From NCBI RefSeq assembly GCF_031457955.1, contig NZ_JAVDXN010000001.1, positions 744,001 to 808,000 of the forward strand: a DNA stretch of 64,000 nucleotides, written 5' to 3'. This stretch comes from Mixta sp031457955 (lineage in GTDB: Bacteria; Pseudomonadota; Gammaproteobacteria; Enterobacterales; Enterobacteriaceae). The notes under the pieces are model-generated. The model was not told the origin of the DNA, made no database searches, and saw nothing but the letters and a program-made list of their open reading frames with translations. This document shows, in pieces, positions 18,031-26,219 of this stretch (the first letter of the stretch is position 1; every line of letters begins with the position of its first letter). The translations under genes were made by a program, and so were the position numbers.

Positions 18031-18059
18031 AAAAAAGCCGGTCAGCAGACCGGCTTTTT
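18031..18059. terminator. Bidirectional terminator between betA and nth
   Basis: AAAAGCCGGTC-AGCA-GACCGGCTTTTT with A-run and T-run on either side, between convergent betA and nth. Confidence 0.9.
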
Positions 18060-18081
18060 CTTTGGCACAAAACCCCGCCCG

Positions 18082-18717
18082 TCATACATCGACTTTCTCT
18101 TTATATTCGCACAGATCTTCAATCAGACAGGAGCCGCAGCGTGGTTTACGGGCAATACAGGTATAGCGGCCATGTAAAATCAGCCAGTGGTGGCAATCCA
18201 CTTTAAATTCAGCGGGCACCACTTTTAACAGTTTCTCTTCGACCTGCTCGACGTTTTTACCCGGCGCAAACTGGGTACGGTTACAAACGCGAAATATATG
18301 GGTATCAACGGCGATGGTCGGCCAGCCGAAAGCGGTATTCAGCACCACGTTGGCGGTTTTGCGGCCGACGCCAGGCAACGCTTCCAGCGCGGCGCGATCT
18401 TCCGGCACTTCACCCTGATGCTTCTCCAGCAGCAGGCGGCAGGTCTTAATCACATTTTCCGCTTTGCTGTTAAACAGACCGATGGTTTTAATGTACTGTT
18501 TGACGCCTTCCACACCGAGCTCCAGCATGGCGGCGGGCGTATTAGCAACCGGATAAAGCTTCGCCGTGGCCTTGTTCACGCTGACATCGGTTGCCTGCGC
18601 CGAGAGCAGCACGGCAATCAATAATTCAAAGGGCGAGTTAAAATGCAGTTCAGTGGTGGGATGCGGGTTGTTATCCCGCAGCCGTGACAGAATCTGATAA
18701 CGTTTTTCTTTATTCAC
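18082..18717 (-). CDS. nth: Endonuclease III
   Basis: DNA glycosylase/AP lyase removing oxidised pyrimidines. 211 residues, the E. coli length, from GTG at 18717; upstream codons in the same frame belong to rsxE in another phase. Helix-hairpin-helix LPGVGRKTANVVLN with the catalytic Lys, catalytic Asp in VDTHIFRVCNR, and the C-terminal four-cysteine iron-sulfur cluster loop CIARKPRCGSCLIEDLC. Its start overlaps the rsxE stop by four bases (GTGA), so it is probably translationally coupled to the rsx operon. Confidence 0.95.
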   Translation of the reverse strand: MNKEKRYQILSRLRDNNPHPTTELHFNSPFELLIAVLLSAQATDVSVNKATAKLYPVANTPAAMLELGVEGVKQYIKTIGLFNSKAENVIKTCRLLLEKHQGEVPEDRAALEALPGVGRKTANVVLNTAFGWPTIAVDTHIFRVCNRTQFAPGKNVEQVEEKLLKVVPAEFKVDCHHWLILHGRYTCIARKPRCGSCLIEDLCEYKEKVDV

Positions 18718-19403
18718 ACTGCTTTCCCGACCGGTTCCTGCATCAGTTTTTCTCTGGCAGCGGCGCGCGCTTTTAATTTCTGATCGATGATATATTTCGC
18801 CGCCAGCATCATGCCGAGGCCGATAAACGCGCCCGGCGGCAACATCGCCAACAGCATTGGTGAATCGAAATGCACCACTTCGATACGCAGCACTTTTGCC
18901 CAACCGCCTAACAGCCGATCGGCACCGTCAAAAATGGTGCCGTTGCCAATAATTTCACGCAGGCAGCCCAGCACGAACATGGCGCAGGTCGCGCCCATAC
19001 CGATAGCGAAACCGTCCAGCGCCGACAGCGGCACTGAACTTTTCGAGGCGACCGCCTCTGCGCGTCCCACCACAATACAGTTAGTGACAATCAGCGGAAT
19101 AAAGATCCCCAGCGACTGATAAAGGCCATAGGCGTAAGCGTTAATCAGCATCTGCACGCAGCTAACCACCGAGGCGATAATCATTACGTAAATAGGAATA
19201 CGGATCTCTGACGGCACCCAGCGGCGCGAGGCGGAGATCGCGCTGTTGGTGATGGTCAGCACCAGCGTGGTCGCCAGACCCAGCCCCAGCGCGTTGGTGG
19301 CGGTTGAGGTCACGGCCAGCAGCGGACAAAGCCCCAACAGCTGCACCAGTGAGGAGTTGTTTTTCCACAGGCCGCCGATTAACAGATTTTTAGCTTCACT
19401 CAT
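18714..19403 (-). CDS. rsxE: Electron transport complex subunit RsxE
   Basis: Integral membrane subunit of the Rsx (Rnf-like) complex, which in E. coli keeps SoxR reduced. 229 residues from ATG 19403, giving MSEAKN as in E. coli; the frame is open four codons further. Six hydrophobic helices with GLCPLLAVTSTATNALGLGLATT, IRIPIYVMIIASVVSCVQM and LGIFIPLIVTNCIVVGRAEA. Overlaps rsxG by 8 bp and nth by 4 bp. Confidence 0.95.
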   Translation of the reverse strand: MSEAKNLLIGGLWKNNSSLVQLLGLCPLLAVTSTATNALGLGLATTLVLTITNSAISASRRWVPSEIRIPIYVMIIASVVSCVQMLINAYAYGLYQSLGIFIPLIVTNCIVVGRAEAVASKSSVPLSALDGFAIGMGATCAMFVLGCLREIIGNGTIFDGADRLLGGWAKVLRIEVVHFDSPMLLAMLPPGAFIGLGMMLAAKYIIDQKLKARAAAREKLMQEPVGKAV

Positions 19404-20028
19404 TAGCGTCTCCACAGGCGGGTAGCGCAGAAAGGTTTTCTGGCAGAGTTTCTATAAGCAGCGTAGCGCGTTTGGCCGCGTTAACCACTGCGCGTGGGGT
19501 AATGGTCGCACCGGTAAACTGATCGAAATCACCGCCATCTTTTTTTACGGCGAAATGCGTATCCTGCGCGCCGTGCAGCTGGACGCCGCTAAAGTGGGTG
19601 ATCCAGTCAGAGATGCGCAGTTCGATTTTATCGCCAAGGCCCGGCGTTTCATGATGCTCAATCACGCGCACGCCCAGCACTTTGCCATGAAAATCGGCGC
19701 CGACCAGCATCTGAATTGCGCCAGAATAGCCGTCTGGCGCGGTGGTTTCCAGCGCCGCCGCCACTGGACGATCGTCCTGACGCGCGATATATAAGCGATG
19801 CGGTTTATCATTGCCGAGGGCGCTATCGGTGACAACGTAACATTCTTTTTGCATCGCGTTGTTGTAATTTTCTGGCGGCACCACCTGATCCAGCAACAGC
19901 TTTTGTTGCACCGTGGTTTGATGGGCAATGGTCGGTTTGGTCACGGTATTAACCACCGCCGTCAGACCGGTGGTCACGGCAGCAAACAGCGCCAGCCTTA
20001 CGCCATTTTTACGTATGGTATCCAGCAT
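19396..20028 (-). CDS. rsxG: Electron transport complex subunit RsxG
   Basis: Single-pass membrane protein whose periplasmic domain carries covalently bound FMN. 210 residues: N-terminal membrane helix (about residues 9-29), C-terminal FMN domain with the flavinylation motif (S/T)GATI seen as FTGATITPRAV. HETPGLGDKIE is also conserved. The stop codon of rsxD lies three bases upstream. Confidence 0.94.
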   Translation of the reverse strand: MLDTIRKNGVRLALFAAVTTGLTAVVNTVTKPTIAHQTTVQQKLLLDQVVPPENYNNAMQKECYVVTDSALGNDKPHRLYIARQDDRPVAAALETTAPDGYSGAIQMLVGADFHGKVLGVRVIEHHETPGLGDKIELRISDWITHFSGVQLHGAQDTHFAVKKDGGDFDQFTGATITPRAVVNAAKRATLLIETLPENLSALPACGDANE

Positions 20029-20031
20029 CCT

Positions 20032-21087
20032 TTACTCCTTACGATGGCCGTATACGCGCGGCTGGGTGTAGTAATCGATCAGCGGCACGCAGATATTCGC
20101 CAGCAGCACCGCAAAAGCAACGCCATCCGGATAACCGCCGAAACTGCGGATCAGCCAAACCAGCAGCCCAATCAGCACGCCATAGATCAGGCGGCCTTTA
20201 TTGGTCGTGGATGCGGAAATCGGGTCGGTAGCGATAAAAAACGCGCCGAGCATGGTTGCGCCAGAAAAGAGATGGATCATCGGCGAGGCCAGCGTCGTTG
20301 GGGAAAAGAGCCAGCCCAGCGTGGCGCAAACCAGCAGCGAAAGCAGAAAACTCAGCGGGATGTGCCAGCGAATCGTGCCTTTCGCCAACAGAAACAGCCC
20401 GCCCAGCAGAAACGCCAAGTTAACCCACTGCCAGCCGAGACCGGCAAGCACGCCGCTGTAAATCGGCTGGGCCAGCAGCTGTTCGGCGCTGTGACCCGCG
20501 CGCAGGCCGGTTTTAAAGGTATCCAGCGGCGTTGCCTGGCTGATGCCGTCCACGCCCAGCTGCAGCTGCTGCATGGTATCGCCAGCCAGCGTGTGATGGG
20601 TGAAGATCATGCTTAACGAATCGATCAGGCTGGGCGTAACGGATTGCAGCGCCTGCGGCGGCATCCAGCTGGTCATCTGCACCGGAAAGGAGATCAACAA
20701 CACCACATAGCCGATCATCGCCGGGTTAAACGGGTTTTGTCCCAGCCCGCCATACAGATGCTTGGCGATGATAATGGCGAAGGCGGTGCCGATGACAATC
20801 AGCCACCAGGGCGCCAGCGGCGGCAGGCTAATGCCCAGCAGCACGGCGGTGAGCAGGGCGGAATGATCTTTAAGATTGAACAATACCGGCTGCTTGCGCA
20901 GGTGCAAAATGGCCGCTTCGGTGCCCCATGCGGTCAGCGCCGCCAGCGCTATCTGAATCAGGTTGCCGTAGCCAAAGTAGTACCACTGGACAGCGATGCC
21001 CGGTACGGCGGCCAGCAGCACCAGCAGCATAATGCGGCTGGTGGCGCGGTGGTTGTGGGTATAAGGGGAGCTTGCAATACGAAACAT
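20032..21087 (-). CDS. rsxD: Electron transport complex subunit RsxD
   Basis: Membrane subunit of the Rsx complex related to NqrB; carries covalent FMN on Thr in the family. 351 residues with about nine hydrophobic segments; GGLGQNPFNPAMIGYVVLLISFP and the SGATMLGAFFIATDPISAST segment are family hallmarks. Starts immediately after the rsxC stop (no gap). Confidence 0.94.
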   Translation of the reverse strand: MFRIASSPYTHNHRATSRIMLLVLLAAVPGIAVQWYYFGYGNLIQIALAALTAWGTEAAILHLRKQPVLFNLKDHSALLTAVLLGISLPPLAPWWLIVIGTAFAIIIAKHLYGGLGQNPFNPAMIGYVVLLISFPVQMTSWMPPQALQSVTPSLIDSLSMIFTHHTLAGDTMQQLQLGVDGISQATPLDTFKTGLRAGHSAEQLLAQPIYSGVLAGLGWQWVNLAFLLGGLFLLAKGTIRWHIPLSFLLSLLVCATLGWLFSPTTLASPMIHLFSGATMLGAFFIATDPISASTTNKGRLIYGVLIGLLVWLIRSFGGYPDGVAFAVLLANICVPLIDYYTQPRVYGHRKE

Positions 21088-23496
21088 TTAATCCTCAATG
21101 CTCTGCTGTGCTTTGCGCGCTTTAGCGCGGGCAACGGCGGCGGCGACAGCGGCTTTTCGACGCGCATCGGCGTCTGTTTCCGTATCGCTTTCCGCGGGTT
21201 CCTGCGCCACAACGTTTTGCGGCTCAGCGCTGGCGACCTGCGCCTGCTGTGCTTTCTTCGCTTTGGCGCGGGCGATGGCGGCTTCCACCGCTGCTTTACG
21301 CGGATCAACCGGTGCGGCGGGTTCCTGCGCCACAGCGTTTTGTGGCTCAGCATTAGCGACCTGCGCCTGCTGTGCTTTCTTCGTTTTGGCGCGAGCAATC
21401 GCGGCTTCCACCGCCGCTTTACGCGGATCGACCGGCGCGGCGGGTTCCTGCGCCACAGCGTTTTGCGGCTCAGCGCTGGCGGCCTGCGCCTGCTGCGCTT
21501 TTTTCGCTTTGGCGCGGGCAATAGCGGCTTCCACCGCCGCTTTACGCGGATCGACCGGCGCGGCAGGTTCCTGCGCCACAGCGTTTTGCGGCTCAGCGCT
21601 GGCGGTCTGCGCCTGCTGCGCTTTCTTCGCTTTGGCGCGGGCGATGGCGGCCTCTACTGCTGCCTTACGCGGATCAACCGGCGCGGCGTCAGCGAGCGGC
21701 GCGGTCGCGTCGGTCGCCGGGACGCTGTGACTCTCGCTATCGGCATCATTTTGCGCTTCAACCCGCTCGACGCCTGCGGCCTGCGCTTTCTTCGCTTTGG
21801 CGCGAGCGATAGCGGCTTCTACTGCTGCCTTACGCGGATCGCCAGCCTGGCGCGACAGCGGCTCGGTTTCCGCCTGTTTTTCGGCCTGACGGGCGCGCGC
21901 CAGCGCTTTACGCGCTTCACGCTGGGCGATGACCGCCGCGTTGTCTGGCTCCTGGCCTGCCTTCACCTCAACCGGCTCGACTGCCGCTTTCGCTTTCACG
22001 CGCTCCAGCGCAGCGGCGATTTCATCCTGCTCGCTGACGCTGACCCGACGTTTCGCCTGAGCATGACGCGCTTCACGCGCCTGTTTTTCGCGCTCAAGAC
22101 GCGCCTGACGCGCCTCGAAACGTGCTTTCGCCTCGGCGGTACGTTTCGCTTCCAGGTCGATGGCGCGCAGCTCGGCCTTTTCCTGACGATAATATTGCAC
22201 CAGCGGGATATTGCTGGGGCACACCCAGGCGCAGGCGCCGCACTCAATGCAATCTTCGATGTGATAAGCACGCGCTTTGTCGTGATCGGCGCCCTGGCTG
22301 TACCAGTAAAGCTGCTGCGGCAGCAGGTTGGCCGGACAGGCATCGGCGCAGGCGCTACAGCGAATACAGGAGAGCTCCTGCTGCGGTTCGCCCATCTCGC
22401 TGGCGGAAGGCGCCAGCAAACAGTTAGTGATTTTAACCGTCGGCACATCCAGCGCGGGCAGGGTAAAGCCCATCAGCGGGCCGCCCATGATCACCATTTG
22501 CTGCGGCTGCGGCTGAAATCCCGCCTGATGCAGCAGATGGCTGACCGGCGTCCCTAAACGGCCCCAGACATTCCCAGGCTGGGCGATCGCCTCGCCGGTC
22601 AGGGTTACCACGCGTTCGGTTAAGGGTTCGCCGTCGATAATAGCGCGCTTAACCGCATAAGCGGTGCCAACGTTCTGCATCAGCACACCAATATCAGAAG
22701 AGCGTCCGCCGTGCGGCACCTCTTTACCGGTGAGAATTTTGGTTAACTGCTTCGCGCCGCCCGAAGGATATTTGGTCGGGATCACCCGCAGCTGGAGATC
22801 GCTGCTGTTGCCCAGCGCTCGTTTTAGCGCCGCAATGGCGTCCGGCTTATTATCCTCAATGCCGATCAGCACGCGCTCCGCCTGTAGTACCCAGGCAAGA
22901 ATCCGGCTACCTTCCAGCACCTCGGCGGCGCAATCCTGCATTAACCGATCGTCGGCGGTGATATAGGGTTCGCATTCGGCGGCATTAATAATCAGCGTGC
23001 GCGTGCTGTTCAGCCCGCCTTTCAGTTTGCTGGCGGTGGGGAAGCCCGCGCCGCCGAGACCGGCGACGCCCGCCTGATGGATGCGCTTCACCACCTCTTC
23101 ACGCGGCAGCTGGCGGTAATCGTTCAGCGTCTGGCGCTCGATCCAGCGATCTTCGCCGTCCGGCACGATAAACACCGAAATTTCAGCCAGCCCGGACGGG
23201 TGGGCGGTCATATGCGGACCAATTGCCTCTACCGTGCCGGAGGTGGGCGCATGTACCGGCAGCATACGGCCATTGCCAAAGGTCAGCGGTTGCCCGCGCA
23301 ACACCTTGTCACCTGGCTTAACGCAGAGTTCACCTTCGTGACCGATATGTTGCTTAAGCGGGATGATAAAGCGATCCGCCAGCGGAAGCTGACGCAGCGG
23401 CGTGCCGTTCGACTGGGATTTCATTTCCGGCGGATGGATACCGCCTTCGAAGTCCCAGATTTTATCTTTACGAAATAAATTCAGAAGGTTAAGCAT
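21088..23496 (-). CDS. rsxC: Electron transport complex subunit RsxC with repeat-expanded tail
   Basis: Peripheral NADH- and FMN-binding subunit with two [4Fe-4S] clusters. 802 residues. N-terminal 450 residues are conserved: GLGGAGFPTASKL, NAAECEPYITADDRLM, and two ferredoxin motifs CIRCSACADACPANLLP and CIECGACAWVCPSNIPL. The C-terminal 300 residues are an Ala/Lys/Arg/Gln-rich tail with four nearly identical 41-residue units (PVDPRKAAVEAAIARAKAKK start) plus degenerate copies. The tail is variable among enterics. Overlaps rsxB by 8 bp. Confidence 0.94.
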   Translation of the reverse strand: MLNLLNLFRKDKIWDFEGGIHPPEMKSQSNGTPLRQLPLADRFIIPLKQHIGHEGELCVKPGDKVLRGQPLTFGNGRMLPVHAPTSGTVEAIGPHMTAHPSGLAEISVFIVPDGEDRWIERQTLNDYRQLPREEVVKRIHQAGVAGLGGAGFPTASKLKGGLNSTRTLIINAAECEPYITADDRLMQDCAAEVLEGSRILAWVLQAERVLIGIEDNKPDAIAALKRALGNSSDLQLRVIPTKYPSGGAKQLTKILTGKEVPHGGRSSDIGVLMQNVGTAYAVKRAIIDGEPLTERVVTLTGEAIAQPGNVWGRLGTPVSHLLHQAGFQPQPQQMVIMGGPLMGFTLPALDVPTVKITNCLLAPSASEMGEPQQELSCIRCSACADACPANLLPQQLYWYSQGADHDKARAYHIEDCIECGACAWVCPSNIPLVQYYRQEKAELRAIDLEAKRTAEAKARFEARQARLEREKQAREARHAQAKRRVSVSEQDEIAAALERVKAKAAVEPVEVKAGQEPDNAAVIAQREARKALARARQAEKQAETEPLSRQAGDPRKAAVEAAIARAKAKKAQAAGVERVEAQNDADSESHSVPATDATAPLADAAPVDPRKAAVEAAIARAKAKKAQQAQTASAEPQNAVAQEPAAPVDPRKAAVEAAIARAKAKKAQQAQAASAEPQNAVAQEPAAPVDPRKAAVEAAIARAKTKKAQQAQVANAEPQNAVAQEPAAPVDPRKAAVEAAIARAKAKKAQQAQVASAEPQNVVAQEPAESDTETDADARRKAAVAAAVARAKARKAQQSIED
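21190..21681 (-). repeat. Four 123-bp tandem repeats in rsxC
   Basis: Units begin on the minus strand at 21681, 21558, 21435 and 21312, each exactly 123 bp (41 codons). They differ at few codons, for example TAS/AAS/VAN/VAS after KKAQQAQ and KAKK versus KTKK. Two more divergent copies flank them (about 21835 and 21145), suggesting slippage or unequal recombination has expanded the array in frame. Confidence 0.9.
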
Positions 23497-24067
23497 GATG
23501 TTCCACAGGAATAACCCGAACCGGGATAGTGTGCAGATCCCATTTCCAGTTGGCTGTCGTGGTGGCTACCGGGCGCATTTCAATGCAGTCGGTCGGACAG
23601 GGGGCGACGCAAAGATCGCAGCCGGTGCAGACATCACTCAGCACGGTATGCATGGCGCGTGTGGCACCTACAATGGCATCAACCGGACAAGCCTGAATGC
23701 ACTTGGTGCAGCCGATACAGTTGGCTTCATCGATCCAGGCAACGGTGCGCACCGGCTCTTTAACGCTGGCATCGCCATCCAGCGGCTGCGGCTCAACGTT
23801 CAGCAGCTCCGCCAGCTTCAGCATGGTTTGCTCGCCACCGGGCGCGCATTTATTGATCGCCTCGCCATTGTTACCAACCGCTTCGGCATAAGGGCGGCAG
23901 CCGGCATAGCCGCACTGCCCGCACTGGCTCTGCGGCAGCGTGGCGTCGATCTGTTCCACGATCGGGTCCGCCTCTACTTTGAAGCGGCGTGACGCGTAGC
24001 CCAGCAAGCCGCCAAAAATCAGGCTCAGGGCGCTAATTGCAATAATTGCTATCCAGATAGCGGTCAT
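23489..24067 (-). CDS. rsxB: Electron transport complex subunit RsxB
   Basis: Iron-sulfur subunit of Rsx. 192 residues: N-terminal membrane helix, a four-cysteine cluster region SQCGQCGYAGCRPYAEAV, then two ferredoxin [4Fe-4S] motifs CIGCTKCIQACPVDAI and CTGCDLCVAPCPTDCI. Its ATG shares one base with the rsxA stop (TGATG). Confidence 0.95.
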   Translation of the reverse strand: MTAIWIAIIAISALSLIFGGLLGYASRRFKVEADPIVEQIDATLPQSQCGQCGYAGCRPYAEAVGNNGEAINKCAPGGEQTMLKLAELLNVEPQPLDGDASVKEPVRTVAWIDEANCIGCTKCIQACPVDAIVGATRAMHTVLSDVCTGCDLCVAPCPTDCIEMRPVATTTANWKWDLHTIPVRVIPVEHHA

Positions 24068-24648
24068 CAGAATTTCACCAGACCGGAGAAGCCCATAAAC
24101 GCCAGCGCCATCAGGCCAGCGGTAATCAGGGCGATAGAAGAACCTTTAAAAGGTGTTGGCACATTGGCCAGCACCAGGCGTTCGCGCATACCGGCAAACA
24201 GCACCATCACCAGCGAAAAGCCCAGTGAGGCGCTGAAACCATAGAGCGCCGCCTGCAAAAAGGTGTGATTAAGGTTGACGCTCAGCAACGGCACGGCAAG
24301 CACCGCACAGTTGGTGGTGATCAACGGCAGAAAAATACCCAGCAGGCGATAAAGCGCCGGGCTGGTTTTCCGTACCACCATCTCAGTGAACTGCACGGTA
24401 ACCGCAATCACCAGGATATAGGCCAGCGTACGCAGGTAGACCAGATCCAGCGGCAGCAGGATTAAATGGTTTACCAGCCATGCGCAGATCGAGGCCAGCG
24501 TAATCACAAACGTGGTTGCCAGGCCCATGCCTATGGCCGTTTCCAGTTTTTTAGACACGCCCATAAAAGGGCACAGGCCGAGAAACTTCACCAGAACGAA
24601 GTTATTCACCAGCACGGTGCCAATAAAAAGAAGCAGGTAGTCGCTCAT
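24067..24648 (-). CDS. rsxA: Electron transport complex subunit RsxA
   Basis: First gene of the rsxABCDGE-nth operon; six-helix inner-membrane subunit homologous to RnfA/NqrE. 193 residues, E. coli length. Conserved stretches include VLVKFLGLCPFMGVSKKLETAIGMGLATT and LGIFLPLITTNCAVLAVPLL. The inverted topology relation with RsxE is visible in the shared LGLCP and FxPLIxTNC motifs. Confidence 0.96.
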   Translation of the reverse strand: MSDYLLLFIGTVLVNNFVLVKFLGLCPFMGVSKKLETAIGMGLATTFVITLASICAWLVNHLILLPLDLVYLRTLAYILVIAVTVQFTEMVVRKTSPALYRLLGIFLPLITTNCAVLAVPLLSVNLNHTFLQAALYGFSASLGFSLVMVLFAGMRERLVLANVPTPFKGSSIALITAGLMALAFMGFSGLVKF

Positions 24649-24773
24649 CGTTTCGCCCGGAGTAATAAAAGCCGCTTATTATCAAATATTCCCGGCGCTA
24701 TCACAACGGCACCTGGCGGTTAAAAAACCAGCAACAGCACTCAGGATTAAATTTATGGTGGTTTTGACAACGC

Positions 24774-25217
24774 TTAGGGTGCGACAAAGGTCTCTTTCAC
24801 CCGTCGGGAGCGCCTGAAATAGGGGACCAGCACCGCCGCCGCCAGTAACGCGATCAGTAATGTGCGCACTGCTGCGCCATCAGTTACCGGAGAAAAGGCG
24901 AAGGTTTTTAACGCCAGCACCACCGTTAACAGTAGCCAGATAATGTAATGGCGCGGCAGGCGACGCGAACGCAAACAAAAAATCCACGTTACCCAGGCGC
25001 TGTAACACCAGACCGCCAGCGAGGTCGCCAGCGATAATCCCCACTGCACCAGAAAAGCGTGATCGTGGCTGAACAGCAGTTCGCGCCAGGCGGGATTAAA
25101 CAGTGCGCCGATGTACATCACCACCACTAACGCGCTGCTTAACAGCGTCAGAATCAGCCAGGCGAGCGGCAGCAACAGCCAGCCGCCGAGGCGCGGCGTG
25201 GAAGAGGTTAACGACAT
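24774..25217 (-). CDS. ydgK: DUF2569 inner membrane protein YdgK
   Basis: Four-helix membrane protein of unknown function. 147 residues from ATG 25217, which has AAGGA seven bases upstream; a TTG at 25238 would extend it. GGWLLLPLAWLILTLLSSALV, HYIIWLLLTVVLALKTFAFSPV and the C-terminal VPYFRRSRRVKETFV match E. coli YdgK. Lies upstream of rsxA on the same strand across 125 bp and between cnu and rsx as in E. coli. Confidence 0.88.
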   Translation of the reverse strand: MSLTSSTPRLGGWLLLPLAWLILTLLSSALVVVMYIGALFNPAWRELLFSHDHAFLVQWGLSLATSLAVWCYSAWVTWIFCLRSRRLPRHYIIWLLLTVVLALKTFAFSPVTDGAAVRTLLIALLAAAVLVPYFRRSRRVKETFVAP

Positions 25218-25322
25218 AATGCATTCCTTACGGGACAAAGTGCGGCGTGAGACAGGCGTTGTCCAGGCACGCCTGTTGGGTCGGGCATTATAGGGGAAAG
25301 AAGCGAAAGGAAACAGGCAGGA

Positions 25323-25538
25323 TTAAACGACGTAACGCCAAACCGATTTAGGCACTTCACCTAAATTAAATAACCTTCCACCGGAAACCAGTTCTGCACG
25401 ACGGTGATCGGCAGCGCGATACATATTCATTAATTCCTGGTCGTCAGTCAGCGAATAATTGAGGTGATCAAAGAGCTTTTCCAGACTTTCTGAGGTATTA
25501 ATTTTACGAAATTTTAACAGATAATCTTGCGCTGTCAT
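25323..25538 (-). CDS. cnu: Nucleoid-associated protein Cnu (YdgT), Hha family
   Basis: Small H-NS/StpA co-regulator, also reported to bind oriC. 71 residues from ATG 25538, the E. coli length; the frame is open 19 codons further but those lack counterparts. TAQDYLLKFRKI, LEKLFDHLNYSLTDDQELMNMYRAADHRRAELVSG is the Hha/YmoA core with the conserved Asp and Arg residues contacting H-NS. No strong ribosome site. It marks the left border of the large accessory block 25540-42620. Confidence 0.92.
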   Translation of the reverse strand: MTAQDYLLKFRKINTSESLEKLFDHLNYSLTDDQELMNMYRAADHRRAELVSGGRLFNLGEVPKSVWRYVV

Positions 25539-25798
25539 AATAACCATAATAATGGAAAGAAGAATGAGCGACTCAGTATAGAGAGGCCGCGCCATCTGTC
25601 CAGCGCCTGCCAGGTAAAAAACCGTGAAATTCAGAAAATAGCGCTGTTCAGAAAAAGTTAAGATTGAAGTTTATCTTGTCTTTCTTTTCTTAGATTCTGC
25701 AAACGATTAGCGGGAAAAGCTATTCACCTGAATAGATCTGTTGCCAGGAATTTTCTTAGCAAATAGCTATCAGGGGCCGGTTTAACGCAGAGAGAAGC

Positions 25799-25817
25799 GT
25801 GACATTAACGTTGTCAC
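25799..25817. promoter_or_regulatory. Inverted repeat in cnu-ytfQ gap
   Basis: GTGACA and TGTCAC arms separated by TTAACGT. It is not a matS site (spacing too long). No known factor is assigned. Confidence 0.3.
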
Positions 25818-25898
25818 AAAAAAAGCCAATATTCTTAGATTAACGCTGTTAATGCCTTAATCGCCGATCTTTTTGCCAGAAAGCCCTCTAATCGGCAC

Positions 25899-25990
25899 TG
25901 TGCGAAGCATCACAAATCCATTATTTAATCTGCAGAACTTAGCGTTAATCCTGATGGCTGAAGTTTACACGTCCCTGTAATCGGTTCCAA
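25899..25990 (+). promoter_or_regulatory. CRP-like and GalR/GalS-like sites upstream of ytfQ
   Basis: TGTGCGAAGCATCACA at 25899-25914 matches nine of ten bases of the CRP half-sites. CTGTAATCGGTTCCAA at 25975-25990 matches 11 of 13 defined bases of the GalR/GalS operator consensus GTGTAANCGNTTNCAC. They lie 230-320 bp before ytfQ in a 680-bp non-coding region; the arrangement suits a catabolite-controlled, galactose-related sugar operon. Confidence 0.45.
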
Positions 25991-26219
25991 AACGCAGACC
26001 GGCTAAACGCTTCTCTTTATTACAGTTATTTAACAGATGCACCAACAAAAAACAGGCGATTTATCCATATTAGCAACAAGAGATTTTCAACCAAGAAACA
26101 GGTAACCCTTTTAATTAATTGAATTTTGTGAAGTATGTCGAAATCTGTCGTAGCCGAATCCGCCAGGCTGTAATAGCTTTGTACCTGAACATCTGAATCC
26201 CACCAGAGGAATAAATATT

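Noticed and set aside
20644..22557. 637-codon open frame on the plus strand opposite rsxC/rsxD
   Set aside because: It is antisense to rsxC, including its repeat array; GC-rich codon structure creates it. No recognisable product or ribosome site.
25799..25817. Considered as a matS site
   Set aside because: Arms GTGAC/GTCAC are 9 bp apart instead of 3; it does not fit the consensus.
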